DNA from: a bacterium
GTDB taxonomy: Bacteria; Chloroflexota; Anaerolineae; Caldilineales; Caldilineaceae
Length of the DNA stretch: 64,000 nucleotides
Assembly (NCBI GenBank): GCA_016124945.1
Contig: WGMT01000030.1
Coordinates: 1-64,000 of the forward strand
Direction of reading: 5' to 3'
Below are positions 17,437 to 26,921 of the stretch, piece by piece. A model generated the notes under the pieces. The model saw only the letters and a program-made list of their open reading frames with translations. It searched no databases and was not told the DNA's origin. Numbering within the stretch: position 1 is the first letter of the stretch; the number at the start of each line of letters is the position of its first letter. Position numbers and translations under genes: made by a program.

Positions 17437-20400
17437 ATGGGAAGATGCGACGAAACAAGCAGGCGAAGGGATAATCCAATCGGGGTGCACAGGCTTGCGC
17501 GTTGGTTATTGCTGGTTGCTCTCCTTCTTTCGTGTGCATTTGTTGGGCGGCAGGTGGCTTTCGCCGACAATTACCTTCCCGGAAGTGGGCAGGGTGAGGT
17601 TGATCCTTCTGCCAAGTTACTGCCCGCTTCCGGGAAGGTTGCCCAACCCCAACCGGATCGCCCGATCGGCTTTCACATCCAGCGCGGTGACGCACAACAC
17701 TTTGCCGCCGCCCACAGCGCAGGTGCCTCGTTTGTGGTGATCGTCTTCAGTTGGGAAGACATCGAACCGACGCCGGGCTACTTCTACTGGGAACAGGCCG
17801 ACACCGCCGTGCGCACAGCCGCCTTTTACGGCATCGACATTGTCGCCCGGCTGGATCGAGCGCCGGCGTGGGCGTTGGATGCTTCCACACTGTCGCCGTG
17901 GAACCCTGATGCCTACGCCGGTTTCACCCGCCGTGTGGCCGAACGCTACGCCGATCAACTGGCCGCTGTGATCCTATGGAACGAACCCAATCTTGCCCTG
18001 GAGTGGAACGGTGAGATCCCCGACGCCGCGGCTTTCGTCTCGCTCCTCGCTGCCGCGCACGACGCCATCCGCAGTGTTGACGGCGACCTGCCCATCCTGC
18101 TTGGCGGCCCCGCCATGACCCTGGGCGATGGCGTCAACGCTGTGGACGATCTGCGCTACCTCGACCAACTCTACACCGCGGGCGGCGGCGCATTCTTCGA
18201 CGGCGTGGCCCTGCATCCCTACGGTTTTGGCCGTCCGCCACAGGACCCGCCCGCGCCGGATCGCCTCAATTTTCGTCGCCTTGAATTGCAACTGGCTGTG
18301 CTCGAACGCTACGGCGACGGCGACAAGCAACTCTGGATCACCGAGGCCGGTTGGCGCACCGCCGCCCCCGATCCCCGCGACGGCTGGCAGGTGGTGACCC
18401 CCGCGCAGCAGACAGCGTACGCCCTGGCCGCCTTCGACTGGGTCTGGCAGAACTTGCCCACCCTGCGCGGCTTCGCCTTCTGGGAACTCAACGCCCAAGG
18501 AGACAGCTACGGCTACGATCTCTGGCACGGCGACGACGACCGCTCCGATCTCTACGACGTGCTCGTGGAGACCTGCCCCACCCGTCGCAGCGATTGTGCA
18601 GCGCCGGCAGCTCTCAATGTCACCGAATCTGCCACCGAATCTGCCACCGAATCTGCCACTCAATCCACCACTGTGCCCATCCTCGCCACGGACGTTGCCG
18701 TGCGGCTGGGCGACCGTGGCGAACTGCACCCCCACTGGGTCCACCTTTACAACAACGGGCGCGACGTCAGCCGCACGTGGACAGGCGAGTTCTTCGCCTC
18801 CGCAGCACAGGCGCAGACAGCGCTCACCCTCGTCCTCGAGACGATGCAGGTGGATCAACCCACCACCCGCCTTTCCATCAACGGCGCGTGGATCGGCAAC
18901 CTGCGCCCACGCAGCACCCTCGACGCCACCAGCACCTGGGTCTCGCAGCATTTCACTGTCCCCGCCGGTGTGGTGCAGGCAGGGGTGAACCGGATCACCG
19001 TCGACGTGGGGCTGCGCACGTCGACGCGCCAATATGGCTGGTGGCGTTACGAAAACTTCCAATTTCGTAACCTGCGCCTGATCCCCGCTCAGGAGCAGAC
19101 GCCTACGCTCACGTGGGCAGCGCAGCCATCCCCTGGCGGCTGGAGTGTCATCACCCGCCTGCGCAAAGACGACGACAATCTGTGGGCCGTGGCCAACCGC
19201 GCCGGGCAACTCTGGCACCTGCCCGCCGGCGCGGAGGACGCGCGCAATCTGGCGGCGGATCGTCCTGATCTTGTTGTGGTGGACGTGGCACCCGCGCCCG
19301 AAGGGCTGCTGGTGGCGGCTACGTCGGGCCTCTTCCTGCGCGGCGACGACGCCTCCTGGCAGCAGATCGAGATTGCCGCCGCCGGCATCCCCCAATTTGT
19401 GGCCCCCGCGCTGGGTGGCTTTGTGGCCAGCTTCGAAGACGACGGCCTCTGGCGCGCCCCGAACGCCACAGGCCCCTGGCGACGCTTCGGCCTGCCCGAT
19501 CAAACGCTTTTTGACCTTGTTGAATACGGCAGCGCGCTGTCGCGCGTCCTCTATGTGGCCGGCGACGGCGGCATTTTCGTTTGGCGCACGTCACGCCCTA
19601 CGTGGCACCAACTCCCCGCCTTTCCCCCAAACGCGCCTGGCCGTCAGGGGCAGATCGCCGAAGCCTTCACCACCCGCCTCTACCCCATGCCCAACGGCGG
19701 CCTGCTCGCCCGCAACCAGGATCGCCTCTGGCAGTGGACGGGCGCTGCCTGGCGCGCCTACGGCCCCGACGCCGTGCAGGGGCGGCTGGTGGCGGCATAT
19801 GCGGGGCTGGTGGGCACGGCAGAGGCCGGGGTGTGGCAGATTGACGGCGACGAATGGCGACCTTTGACCGACGACTGGCTGGCTCAGGTGGAAGTGATGG
19901 ATCTTGCCGTGTGGGGTAATGGTTGGGTCGCGGCCACGTCGGCCGGTCTACTCTCCAGTGTGGACGGCACAAATTGGCGCAATATTGGCGGCTTGCCGCC
20001 GGTGACCACCGATTTGATCGTGGATCCGAACCAACCGGCACGCCGGCTGGCGGCAACGCCTGCCGGTGTCTGGCGCAGCCACGACAGCGGTGCGACGTGG
20101 ACGCCAATCAGCCCGCCGTGGGTGGTCAACGATCTCGCCTTCGACGGCGGTGGGCGGCTCTACGCCGCCACCATCTTCGGGGTACAGTGGACCGACGACG
20201 TCACGGTCGCCGCACCGCTGTGGCAGACGGGGGCAGGCATGGAACGTGTCTTTTTCTTTGGTGTTTCACCTGCGCCAGGTGACGCGGGTGACGTGTGGGC
20301 AAGCACTTGGGGCAACAACGTGGGGCGTAGCGACGACCGTGGCGCAACCTTTGCCCCCATGCACAACGGCCTCGAAACCCTCTCCGCGCTCGACGTCCTC

Positions 20401-20850
20401 TGGCATGACACATCGGGGCAGGCCACGATTGCCACCATTGAGGGGCTGTACCGCACCGACGACGGCGGCGCAAGTTGGTTCAAACTCCCTGGGCCGCTCA
20501 TGGGGCAGAGTGTCCACGCGCTGATGCAGGGCGAAGACGGCGTGATCTGGGCCGGCGCTGCCGACGGCCTCTGGCGCAGCGACGACTACGGCGTCACCTG
20601 GCGGCGAGCGACCGGCATGGGCGCCCACACCGTGATCAGCCTGGGGCGCGCTGAACTTGGCGGCGCGTCCATTTTATGGGCGGGGACAGAATACAGCGGC
20701 CTCTGGATGAGCCAGGACAACGGAGCGAACTGGGCGTGGGCAGGGCCTGTAGATACAAGCGTGTACAGTGTGATCGTGGCCGAAAATTTGATGTTGGCAA
20801 CGGATCAGGGAGTCATCAGTCTTCATTCATTGCTTGTACCGGCACCGTGA
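17437..20850 (+). CDS. Large secreted glycosidase-like protein with C-terminal beta-propeller repeats
   Basis: A 1137-residue exported protein. A signal peptide (WLLLVALLLSCAFVG) lies at ~23-40. Residues ~70-385 are a TIM-barrel of the GH-A clan type: WNEPN carries the likely acid/base Glu 183, and WITEAGWR carries the likely nucleophile Glu 303. A short ATES repeat (nt 18629-18665) precedes a galactose-binding-like module (~400-550). The rest (~555-1135) is repeated W/D-rich blades such as WRSHDSGATWTPI, RSDDRGATFAPM and RTDDGGASWFKL, typical of BNR/Ycf48/VPS10-like propellers. It probably degrades or binds extracellular polysaccharide. Its last 35 bp overlap the convergent histidine kinase gene. 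Confidence 0.8.
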   Translation: MGRCDETSRRRDNPIGVHRLARWLLLVALLLSCAFVGRQVAFADNYLPGSGQGEVDPSAKLLPASGKVAQPQPDRPIGFHIQRGDAQHFAAAHSAGASFVVIVFSWEDIEPTPGYFYWEQADTAVRTAAFYGIDIVARLDRAPAWALDASTLSPWNPDAYAGFTRRVAERYADQLAAVILWNEPNLALEWNGEIPDAAAFVSLLAAAHDAIRSVDGDLPILLGGPAMTLGDGVNAVDDLRYLDQLYTAGGGAFFDGVALHPYGFGRPPQDPPAPDRLNFRRLELQLAVLERYGDGDKQLWITEAGWRTAAPDPRDGWQVVTPAQQTAYALAAFDWVWQNLPTLRGFAFWELNAQGDSYGYDLWHGDDDRSDLYDVLVETCPTRRSDCAAPAALNVTESATESATESATQSTTVPILATDVAVRLGDRGELHPHWVHLYNNGRDVSRTWTGEFFASAAQAQTALTLVLETMQVDQPTTRLSINGAWIGNLRPRSTLDATSTWVSQHFTVPAGVVQAGVNRITVDVGLRTSTRQYGWWRYENFQFRNLRLIPAQEQTPTLTWAAQPSPGGWSVITRLRKDDDNLWAVANRAGQLWHLPAGAEDARNLAADRPDLVVVDVAPAPEGLLVAATSGLFLRGDDASWQQIEIAAAGIPQFVAPALGGFVASFEDDGLWRAPNATGPWRRFGLPDQTLFDLVEYGSALSRVLYVAGDGGIFVWRTSRPTWHQLPAFPPNAPGRQGQIAEAFTTRLYPMPNGGLLARNQDRLWQWTGAAWRAYGPDAVQGRLVAAYAGLVGTAEAGVWQIDGDEWRPLTDDWLAQVEVMDLAVWGNGWVAATSAGLLSSVDGTNWRNIGGLPPVTTDLIVDPNQPARRLAATPAGVWRSHDSGATWTPISPPWVVNDLAFDGGGRLYAATIFGVQWTDDVTVAAPLWQTGAGMERVFFFGVSPAPGDAGDVWASTWGNNVGRSDDRGATFAPMHNGLETLSALDVLWHDTSGQATIATIEGLYRTDDGGASWFKLPGPLMGQSVHALMQGEDGVIWAGAADGLWRSDDYGVTWRRATGMGAHTVISLGRAELGGASILWAGTEYSGLWMSQDNGANWAWAGPVDTSVYSVIVAENLMLATDQGVISLHSLLVPAP

Positions 20851-22387
20851 CCCGCACCGTTGTCCCCTTGCCGGGGTGGCTGTCAATTTCGAGGGTGCCG
20901 CCGACCTCGCTGGCACGTTCGCTCATGCTGACGATACCCAAATGTCCTTTGCGAGCGAATTCGATCCAGCGATGGGGTAGGCTGAAGCCTTTGCCGTTGT
21001 CTTGGATTGCCAGTTGGAGTGAACTGTCGTTGCTTTCAAGGTGGATGGAGACAGTGGTGGCCTCGGCATGTTGGAGAACGTTACGCAGGGCTTGTTGCTG
21101 GATTCGATAGAGCGTGATGGCGTTAGTTTCGTGTAGCCAGGGGAGATCGTCGGGTGCAGACAAGGTAATGTGTAAATTGGGGTACTGCATGTGAAGGCGT
21201 TCGTTGTATGCCTGAATCGCTGCTTTAAGACCAAAATCGGCCAGAATCGGTGGGCGTAAATCGCCGACAATGCGACGCAACGTCTGGTTGATGTGTGTAA
21301 TCTTTTGCCGGAACTGGTGAACGGTCTCGCTCAGCTCTGCGTCTGGGTAGGTGAGGTTGAGGTGCGTGAGATCGTAGGTAAGCGCGGTGAGATCCTGTAG
21401 CGCGGTGTCGTGGAGTTCGTGGGCAAGGCGTAGGCGTTCGGCTTCGCGGCTTTGGGCCAGGCGACGGCGCACTTCGGCCAATTCTTGCGCAGTACGTTCC
21501 TGTTCAAGCAGGGTCGTCTGGAGTTGTTCATTGAGACGACGCAACTGGGCGGTGCGTTCGGCCACCTGTCTTTCCAGGTGCGCATGTGTTTGGCGCAGCG
21601 ATTCCTGTACCTGTTTAAGTTCGGTGATGTCTTCAACAATCGCGCCCATGCCGATGACTTCGTCTTCAAGGCGGATGGGGTAAAAGTGTTCACGCCAGAC
21701 TCGCTCTCTCTCTGGATCGGCGGGTGTGCTGCCGTAGATCTCGACGTTCATGGCGGGCACGCCGCTCTCCATGACACTGCGCATAAAATGTTCGACGTTG
21801 TGAATGTCTTTGATTTCGGGGAGTATTTCGCTGGGGTGTTTGCCGATGTGTGCTTCAATCGGCAGGCCGTTAATGTCAGCCAGCGATTGGTTCAGGCGTA
21901 GGAAGCGGGCTTCACGATCCCATACACCCAATCCCAACGGTGCAGAGTCGAAGAGAGACTTGATCAGCGCTTCTGTTTCGCGCAGTGTACGATCTTCTGT
22001 GACAAAGGCTGTCACATCCACCGCCGCGGAGACAACGCCGATGGCTTTGCCCACGTCGTTGCGCAACGTGTCAATAATCATGTCATAGACGTGCATCCCA
22101 TCAGACAGCGGGACGTGTACCGTCTGCCGAATGGGCTGCCCTGTGCGCAAGACTTGTTGCTTGAGTTCGGTGAGCAAGCGCCCGACCGCGTTGGGCTGTA
22201 GTTCGTCGTCGCGCTTGCCGAGGACCTCTTTATCTGCATAATCCGGATGTACGTTGTAGAACCAGGTGTAACGTAGCTCTGCGTCGGCGTAGGCAAGCAC
22301 GAGACGCACGCGTTTTAGTGTGTCTTCAATGTGCTTTGTGTGGTTTGGATCGTCAAAGTTCCCCGCGAAACCGCCTCGAAAACTCAT
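20816..22387 (-). CDS. PAS-domain sensor histidine kinase (NarL-partner type)
   Basis: A 523-residue cytoplasmic kinase with no membrane helices. Two PAS modules cover ~20-150 and ~155-280, the second with ERERVWREHFYPIRL and a PAC-like end. A coiled coil follows (LRQTHAHLERQVAERTAQL). The HisKA_3 dimerisation domain has the phospho-His in LAHELHDTALQDL (~324). The HATPase domain has the N-box-like ALRNVLQHAEA, DNGKGF and HLGIVSMSERASEVGG. HisKA_3 kinases usually pair with LuxR/NarL-type regulators; none is in this window. ATG 22387 has AAAGGAG 8 bases upstream and is preferred over a longer form starting inside the neighbour. Confidence 0.88.
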   Translation of the reverse strand: MSFRGGFAGNFDDPNHTKHIEDTLKRVRLVLAYADAELRYTWFYNVHPDYADKEVLGKRDDELQPNAVGRLLTELKQQVLRTGQPIRQTVHVPLSDGMHVYDMIIDTLRNDVGKAIGVVSAAVDVTAFVTEDRTLRETEALIKSLFDSAPLGLGVWDREARFLRLNQSLADINGLPIEAHIGKHPSEILPEIKDIHNVEHFMRSVMESGVPAMNVEIYGSTPADPERERVWREHFYPIRLEDEVIGMGAIVEDITELKQVQESLRQTHAHLERQVAERTAQLRRLNEQLQTTLLEQERTAQELAEVRRRLAQSREAERLRLAHELHDTALQDLTALTYDLTHLNLTYPDAELSETVHQFRQKITHINQTLRRIVGDLRPPILADFGLKAAIQAYNERLHMQYPNLHITLSAPDDLPWLHETNAITLYRIQQQALRNVLQHAEATTVSIHLESNDSSLQLAIQDNGKGFSLPHRWIEFARKGHLGIVSMSERASEVGGTLEIDSHPGKGTTVRVTVPVQAMNED

Positions 22388-22415
22388 GGAGTGTCTCCTT
22401 TGATGATTCCCTAAA

Positions 22416-23636
22416 CTAGGGGATCGCCCGTAGCGCCGCATCGAGGACAAGGACAGCTTTCCAATATTCGTCTAAATGGATGTGTTCGTTCGGTGTGTGG
22501 TCGAGGCTGCTGTCGCCGGGGCCATAGGCAAGAATGGGGCAACCCCACACCGGCCCCACCACGTTCATGTCGCTGGTGCCGGTTTTCACCACGAAGGCTG
22601 GGCGTTGCTCGTGTTGGCGCAGTGCGGCGAGGAAGGCGCGCACGAGGCTGTTATTGCGATCGCTGCGCCAGGCCGCTTCATGACCGAGCATTTTCAAGGT
22701 GATTTCGTTGAGCGGCCCGGCAAAGTGGAGCGAAACCGGTTGCGCCGGGACGATCTGTGGCACTTGGACCACTGTGTTTTCGTCTTGGGCGGCTTGTGCA
22801 GCCCAGTCGGCCAGATTGGCGACGAAGGCGTCTACATCGAAATCGACGGGGAGCCGCACACCGGCGCGGGCGTAGACGTGATCGTGCATGGCCTCGTCTG
22901 TCCACGTGCGCAGGTCGCGCAGGCTGGGCAGCAGTTGATCGAAGGCACGTTCGCGATCCTGGTTGAAATTGGCGGCGTAGGCGTCGAGGTGATTCCAAAA
23001 ATCTACGGCCAGGGAAGCAACGCCGCGTTCGGGGCCAGCGGTGTGGGCCATGGGCTGGCTTGCTTCCATCTCCACCAGGAGACGTCCTTTGTAGCCGAGG
23101 GTGAGGCGCGACCATCCACTGGGTTCACCGATGATACAGGCTGTGGGGATCGCTTCGTGGACGCCGTCAAAACGGGCGGCGATGAAGCGAGCGCCTTTGC
23201 TTGTGGCGGCTTCTTCTTCCACTGCGCCGACGACGACGAAACGGACGTCGTGTGCGTGCGCCCAGGACGAACCGACTCGGGCCACCGCCGCGGCGAAGGT
23301 GGCCAGCGGTCCTTTGGCATCGACGCTGCCGCGCCCGTACAGCACAGGGCCGGCGTCGCTCTCTTCGATGCGCACGGGGATGTTGCCCGGCACTGTGTCG
23401 ATGTGGCCAAGCAGCACCACCGTGGACGCTGCCTGTGCCGAGCCCATTTCACCCACGGCGTTACCGGCAGCGTCTACGTAGGCGCGGTCATAGCCTAGCA
23501 TGGCCATGCGCTGGGCCAGCCAGGCGGCGGCTTCGGCTTCGTGGTGGCTCAACGAGGGGACGGCAACCAGGCCGTGAAGTAGGTCTACGGCGATGGGCTG
23601 GTCGAGCATGAACTGTGTCTGGGCTGAATCGGTCAT
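22416..23636 (-). CDS. M20 family metallo-deacylase, LysK/ArgE-like
   Basis: A 406-residue zinc hydrolase of the M20 peptidase family. Metal and catalytic residues are visible: GHIDTVPG (His 78, Asp 80), [12 protein letters not shown] (Asp 106), VEEEA (Glu 140/141), and a C-terminal His in NEHIHLDEY. The overall pattern fits the group that removes the carrier or acetyl group in lysine and ornithine synthesis (LysK, [LysW]-lysine/ornithine hydrolase, or acetyl-ornithine/succinyl-diaminopimelate deacylases). The precise substrate is inferred only; no lysW, lysX or lysZ gene is nearby. It starts 8 bp after the stop of the PAC2 gene, so both likely share the promoter at 24609-24637. Confidence 0.8.
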   Translation of the reverse strand: MTDSAQTQFMLDQPIAVDLLHGLVAVPSLSHHEAEAAAWLAQRMAMLGYDRAYVDAAGNAVGEMGSAQAASTVVLLGHIDTVPGNIPVRIEESDAGPVLYGRGSVDAKGPLATFAAAVARVGSSWAHAHDVRFVVVGAVEEEAATSKGARFIAARFDGVHEAIPTACIIGEPSGWSRLTLGYKGRLLVEMEASQPMAHTAGPERGVASLAVDFWNHLDAYAANFNQDRERAFDQLLPSLRDLRTWTDEAMHDHVYARAGVRLPVDFDVDAFVANLADWAAQAAQDENTVVQVPQIVPAQPVSLHFAGPLNEITLKMLGHEAAWRSDRNNSLVRAFLAALRQHEQRPAFVVKTGTSDMNVVGPVWGCPILAYGPGDSSLDHTPNEHIHLDEYWKAVLVLDAALRAIP

Positions 23637-23644
23637 GCGTGGCC

Positions 23645-24562
23645 CTATTCCTCGTCGTCGAAAAGATTGCCCAACTCGCGCTCCCAGATATCGTCCAGGG
23701 GCATGAAGGAGCGTTCGGTAAACTGACGGTTCAGCTCGTCCATATACTCACGAATGTTGAGTTGCGGCATCTCGCCGGCCAGTTCATCGATGTCTGAGTC
23801 AATCGAGGTAAGCAGTTCATCGCTTTTGCGGCTCAAGTCTGAGAGGCTGACGCCCAGATCGAACATGTGGTTTACACGACGCATGATGTCGTACCACGCT
23901 TTGTAGTCACTTTCAATGCGGATGCCCTGGGCCGGTGACCCGATCTGGCCGAATTCGTAGGCAGGTACAAAACCATGAAAGGTGACACATTCCAGGGTGC
24001 GTTCCTTGGCCTTGCCCACCAAGAAGGTGCCTATGGTCGTGCCACCCTGGTAATTCGAGAAACGCACAGCGTACTCTTGCAGTTCGGGGTACATTGTCTG
24101 TAGGCTGTAGCTACACGAGACTTCGCGATCCTTGTCGTAGGGCATTGATCCGTAGACGCCACCCAGGATGACCACACGTTTCACGCCGAGTTTTTCCACG
24201 ACGTCGAAGAAGGCGTCGGCGTAGCTGTCTTCGTTGACGTGTGGCTCTTCGCCCAAGAAGAGCACCAGCCCGCGTTCTTCGTCGCCCGTGTAATAGAATT
24301 CGTTTGTGCGTTGGCTCATGGAAACCACAAAGCCATCTTTCATCTGCACCTCAGGGCGCAGCAGGTGATGGGTCCCCGGTAATTGGAACAGATAGAACCC
24401 ATCCGGGCCGATTTCGCCGATTTTGCGTGCACCGGTCTGCTCCACCAGGTAAGCAGGCAGCCCCGAAGAGATGGAGCCTGCATCGGCCCATTGGTGCCAG
24501 CCTGCAATCATGAAGATAGTTTTCGCAGTGGGGGTTTCCCATAGTTTGACCGAATTTTCCAT
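23645..24562 (-). CDS. PAC2 family protein
   Basis: A 305-residue protein of the PAC2 (proteasome assembly chaperone 2, DUF75) superfamily. Hallmarks are the N-terminal [14 protein letters not shown], the [18 protein letters not shown] segment, [14 protein letters not shown] and [12 protein letters not shown]. The C-terminal 60 residues are acidic and helical. Bacterial members are of unknown biochemical function; the name comes from eukaryotic and archaeal relatives. It is first in a two-gene unit with the M20 hydrolase, 8 bp apart. A good promoter lies just upstream. Confidence 0.85.
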   Translation of the reverse strand: MENSVKLWETPTAKTIFMIAGWHQWADAGSISSGLPAYLVEQTGARKIGEIGPDGFYLFQLPGTHHLLRPEVQMKDGFVVSMSQRTNEFYYTGDEERGLVLFLGEEPHVNEDSYADAFFDVVEKLGVKRVVILGGVYGSMPYDKDREVSCSYSLQTMYPELQEYAVRFSNYQGGTTIGTFLVGKAKERTLECVTFHGFVPAYEFGQIGSPAQGIRIESDYKAWYDIMRRVNHMFDLGVSLSDLSRKSDELLTSIDSDIDELAGEMPQLNIREYMDELNRQFTERSFMPLDDIWERELGNLFDDEE

Positions 24563-24608
24563 TTTAGTAACCTTCTTTACGTGATTCGTTCAATCGAATG
24601 GTCCTTCA

Positions 24609-24637
24609 ATTATAACGGACAGCATCTACCTATACAA
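24609..24637 (-). promoter_or_regulatory. Promoter of the PAC2-M20 unit
   Basis: On the minus strand a -35 box TTGTAT (24632-24637) and a perfect -10 TATAAT (24609-24614) are 17 bp apart. Transcription would start near 24602, about 40 nt before the start codon at 24562. Confidence 0.6.
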
Positions 24638-24681
24638 CCGTTTTTGCAGTAAGGAAGATTTTTAAGTGTGAAAAGACGGCA

Positions 24682-24753
24682 AAACGAGTAAGGAATAATG
24701 AGTCGTCCAGAAGCCACATTGCCTCTGGACGACTCATTATTCCTTACTCGTTT
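24682..24753 (-). terminator. 30-bp perfect hairpin, terminator-like, built of heptad-like units
   Basis: Bases 24682-24711 and 24724-24753 are perfect reverse complements around a 12-base loop. The arms contain ACGAGTA AGGAATA ATGAGTC, similar in style to the heptad arrays elsewhere. It follows the minus-strand lipoprotein gene that ends at 24829 and precedes the promoter of the PAC2 unit, so it may end that transcript. The downstream minus-strand bases (GCCGTCTTTTCAC) are moderately T-rich. Confidence 0.6.
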
Positions 24754-24766
24754 GTTACAATCAACT

Positions 24767-24822
24767 GTGATATCGACTGTGATATCGACTGTGATATCGA
24801 CTTTGATATCGACTTTGATGAT
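24767..24822. repeat. 12-bp tandem repeat
   Basis: Four to five tandem copies of a 12-bp unit, GATATCGACTGT or GATATCGACTTT, end just before the lipoprotein stop codon at 24829. Each unit contains the palindrome GATATC. It lies in the 3' untranslated region of the minus-strand lipoprotein gene. Confidence 0.85.
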
Positions 24823-24828
24823 GAGGGC

Positions 24829-25536
24829 TTAATTGTCTTCTGTGACAATTTCCCCTTCGGCGTTGACCATCCACCAGACTTGATCCTGGCCCTGGCCTAA
24901 GATATCGCCGGGCAGCAGATCGCCGATGAAGCGGTAGAGAGGACGGTCGTTGTAGGTGAGCTGTTGGGTGCCGTCCTCCCGATCAGTGGTGCCTAAGAGG
25001 CTTTCGTCAAGGCCGGCGCCGACAACGTCGCTGTCACCTGCTTCAATGGGCAGCCACATCGTTGTATCGATGCCTGCTTCGTCTCCACCATCAAAGGTGT
25101 AGAGCGTCAGCCCCTCGGCATCGATCAAGTAGGAACCCATGTTGGTGCTGCTGGCAAGATTCACCGTGCCCATGCCGTTTGCACTGCCGGTACCAGTCAT
25201 CTCTTGGGTACCAGTCATCTCTTGGGTACCGGTCATGTTCCCAGTATCGGTCACGCTGCCGGTGCCGGTGATCCCTTGGGTGTCAGTCATGCTGCCGGTG
25301 CCCGTCATTCCTTGGGTGTCGGTGATTACACCAGTATCATCTTCTGCTTCCGTGGTAGGCGTTACATCTGTCTCCACGGTTGCTTCTCCGGTCGGTTCCA
25401 CCGTAGCCACACCCGCTTCTGTTGTCACGTTGACGCTAGGTGCGCTCGGAGTAACGTCAGTCCCTGTGGTTGTACATGCCGCCAGAACAAGCGTGAATAC
25501 GGTCGTCGACAATGTGGATGCAATTTTTCGTAGCAT
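24829..25536 (-). CDS. Lipoprotein with secreted-repeat (COG4315-like) domain
   Basis: A 235-residue exported protein. The lipoprotein signal MLRKIASTLSTTVFTLVLAAC places the modified Cys at about residue 21. A low-complexity Thr/Gly/Asp/Met section follows (~25-125) with imperfect copies of TDTQGMTGTGSM. The C-terminal ~110 residues resemble the secreted repeat of unknown function (SYLIDAEGLTLYTFDGGDE, and LTYNDRPLYRFIGDLLPGD). These proteins are anchored outside the membrane and their role is unknown. ATG 25536 has AGGAGGG upstream; a longer frame to 25617 would bury the signal peptide. Confidence 0.8.
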   Translation of the reverse strand: MLRKIASTLSTTVFTLVLAACTTTGTDVTPSAPSVNVTTEAGVATVEPTGEATVETDVTPTTEAEDDTGVITDTQGMTGTGSMTDTQGITGTGSVTDTGNMTGTQEMTGTQEMTGTGSANGMGTVNLASSTNMGSYLIDAEGLTLYTFDGGDEAGIDTTMWLPIEAGDSDVVGAGLDESLLGTTDREDGTQQLTYNDRPLYRFIGDLLPGDILGQGQDQVWWMVNAEGEIVTEDN

Positions 25537-25710
25537 CTTTCCCTCCTGTTGGTGTTTACTGCATGCGCTTGAAGTACGTGTTTTTCGTGGGATGCAGCGG
25601 CCCACAATCCCATGCACTATGGTAGAGGAGGGGAGAATGGCTGTCTATCTATCATGATATAAGCTGAGGCAATCTCTGGATATGTACGCGGATACATTCG
25701 TAAGAAACTA

Positions 25711-25735
25711 AGGGGTTCATGGTCCATGAACCCCT
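25711..25735 (-). terminator. Terminator-like palindrome after the alpha/beta hydrolase gene
   Basis: AGGGGTTCATGG (25711-25722) pairs with CCATGAACCCCT (25724-25735). On the minus strand it lies just after the stop codon at 25742 and is followed by TAGTTTCTT. A modest rho-independent terminator is likely. Confidence 0.6.
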
Positions 25736-25741
25736 CATCTG

Positions 25742-26509
25742 CTAATGGATCTGACGCTGCCCACTTCGTTCTTGAATCGGGCGACCTTGGAGAAAGTCTT
25801 CAACAATTGGGTTGAACAGTTCGGGGCGATCCCACATGGGGTTGTGCCCAGCCCGCTCTATGACGACGAAATCGGCCTGCGGAAGCTTATCGTAGAGACG
25901 CACACCGATATTCAGCGGCACTAGCCAGTCATGGTCACCCCAAACGACCAACGTCGGCGCGCGGACGAGTTCGATCTTGTGCGAAATGTCGCTGTGTAGC
26001 AATTCGTGTGCGGCGGCGTAGACGGTACGTGGACCGGCCTGCCAACCGTCGCTGACAAGGATAGGGAGGAAAGGACGTGGCATCTCTAGAACGGCACGGG
26101 CCAGGCGAATGGCTGTCTTGGCGCGGCTGCGGTCCAGCGGCAGTGCCGGTACGTCTACGAGTACCAGCCGGTCGACCTTTTCAGGGTAGCTGCCTGCCAG
26201 ATCAATGCTGATGAAACCACCCATGGAATGCCCAATGAAGATGGCTTTTTCAATGCCGATCTGGTCCATCCATTCTGCGAGGAGTGAAGCCGCACGCGAC
26301 AATTGAAAGCGCTGGCGGCGGCTGCGGCCAAAGCCCACCAGATCGATTATGTAGACGTGGTGGAACTGGGCCAGAAAATCGATGTTGTAGCGCCACCAAC
26401 GCCCTGAACCCGAAAGCCCATGGATTAGCACCACAGGTGATCCCTCGCCGGTTTCGAGGAAATAGATACGGCTACCGCCGATGTAGCTGACGTGCTCTTG
26501 TAGGTTCAA
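25742..26509 (-). CDS. Alpha/beta fold hydrolase
   Basis: A 255-residue single-domain hydrolase. The oxyanion region LIHGLSGSGRWW (~29-39), the nucleophile elbow GHSMGG (Ser 95), the acid in WGDHDWLVP (Asp 194) and the His in ERAGHNPMWD (His 222) give a complete triad. There is no signal peptide, so it is probably cytoplasmic. The substrate is not predictable; the family includes esterases, C-C hydrolases and dehalogenase relatives. The gene starts 1 bp after the stop of the universal stress protein gene and is clearly co-transcribed with it. Confidence 0.88.
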   Translation of the reverse strand: MNLQEHVSYIGGSRIYFLETGEGSPVVLIHGLSGSGRWWRYNIDFLAQFHHVYIIDLVGFGRSRRQRFQLSRAASLLAEWMDQIGIEKAIFIGHSMGGFISIDLAGSYPEKVDRLVLVDVPALPLDRSRAKTAIRLARAVLEMPRPFLPILVSDGWQAGPRTVYAAAHELLHSDISHKIELVRAPTLVVWGDHDWLVPLNIGVRLYDKLPQADFVVIERAGHNPMWDRPELFNPIVEDFLQGRPIQERSGQRQIH

Positions 26510-26510
26510 T

Positions 26511-26921
26511 TTATTTCACCAACAAAACGGGACATTGGGCGAGAATCCCAATCCGCTGGCTGATTGTCCCCAAATTTTCGCCAGGGTTGTCCGGGTCCAC
26601 ACGCCGCGAGGACATAACAATCAGATCGATCTTGTGTGTGTCTGCATAGTTCAAAATTTCGTCTACACGGTCACCGAAAACGATTTCACTGTTGGCCTGT
26701 GGTGCAAGCGCCAACAGTGGGGCGAACTTCTCCTGTGCTTGTGCTTCCAGTTCGTCGTAAAAGCTGTCCAACTCGCCGTGGCGGCTGGTTTCGGCGATCA
26801 ATTCGATTATATGCAACAAGGTGATCTCTACCTTTGTCGACCCAGACAGGCTCTGCGCCACGGTCAACGCTTCCTGGTTGTGGGTGGAAAAATCGACTGG
26901 AATCAAGATGTTCTTGAACAT
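26511..26921 (-). CDS. Universal stress protein (UspA family)
   Basis: A 136-residue single Usp domain. The N-terminus FKNILIPVDFSTHNQEAL and the DLIVMSSRRV strand are typical, and the C-terminus NLGTISQRIGILAQCPVLLVK matches the end of the family fold. The ATP-loop glycines are only partly of the classic G2xG9xG pattern, so nucleotide binding is uncertain. A GGGGGAT ribosome site precedes the ATG. It is first in a two-gene unit with the alpha/beta hydrolase. Confidence 0.88.
   Translation of the reverse strand: MFKNILIPVDFSTHNQEALTVAQSLSGSTKVEITLLHIIELIAETSRHGELDSFYDELEAQAQEKFAPLLALAPQANSEIVFGDRVDEILNYADTHKIDLIVMSSRRVDPDNPGENLGTISQRIGILAQCPVLLVK

Noticed and set aside
17974..19503. 509-codon minus-strand frame in the glycosidase-like gene
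   Set aside because: Antisense shadow with no domain; the plus-strand gene has a signal peptide and catalytic motifs.
22388..22450. Upstream extension of the histidine kinase start
   Set aside because: It would overlap the end of the M20 gene and lacks a ribosome site; ATG 22387 has AAAGGAG at good spacing.
22476..23498. 340-codon plus-strand frame opposite the M20 hydrolase
   Set aside because: Antisense shadow; the minus strand encodes intact zinc-ligand motifs.
22416..23636. A firm lysK assignment
   Set aside because: No lysW or other AAA-pathway gene is in the window, and M20 deacylases for several substrates look alike, so only a family-level call is made.
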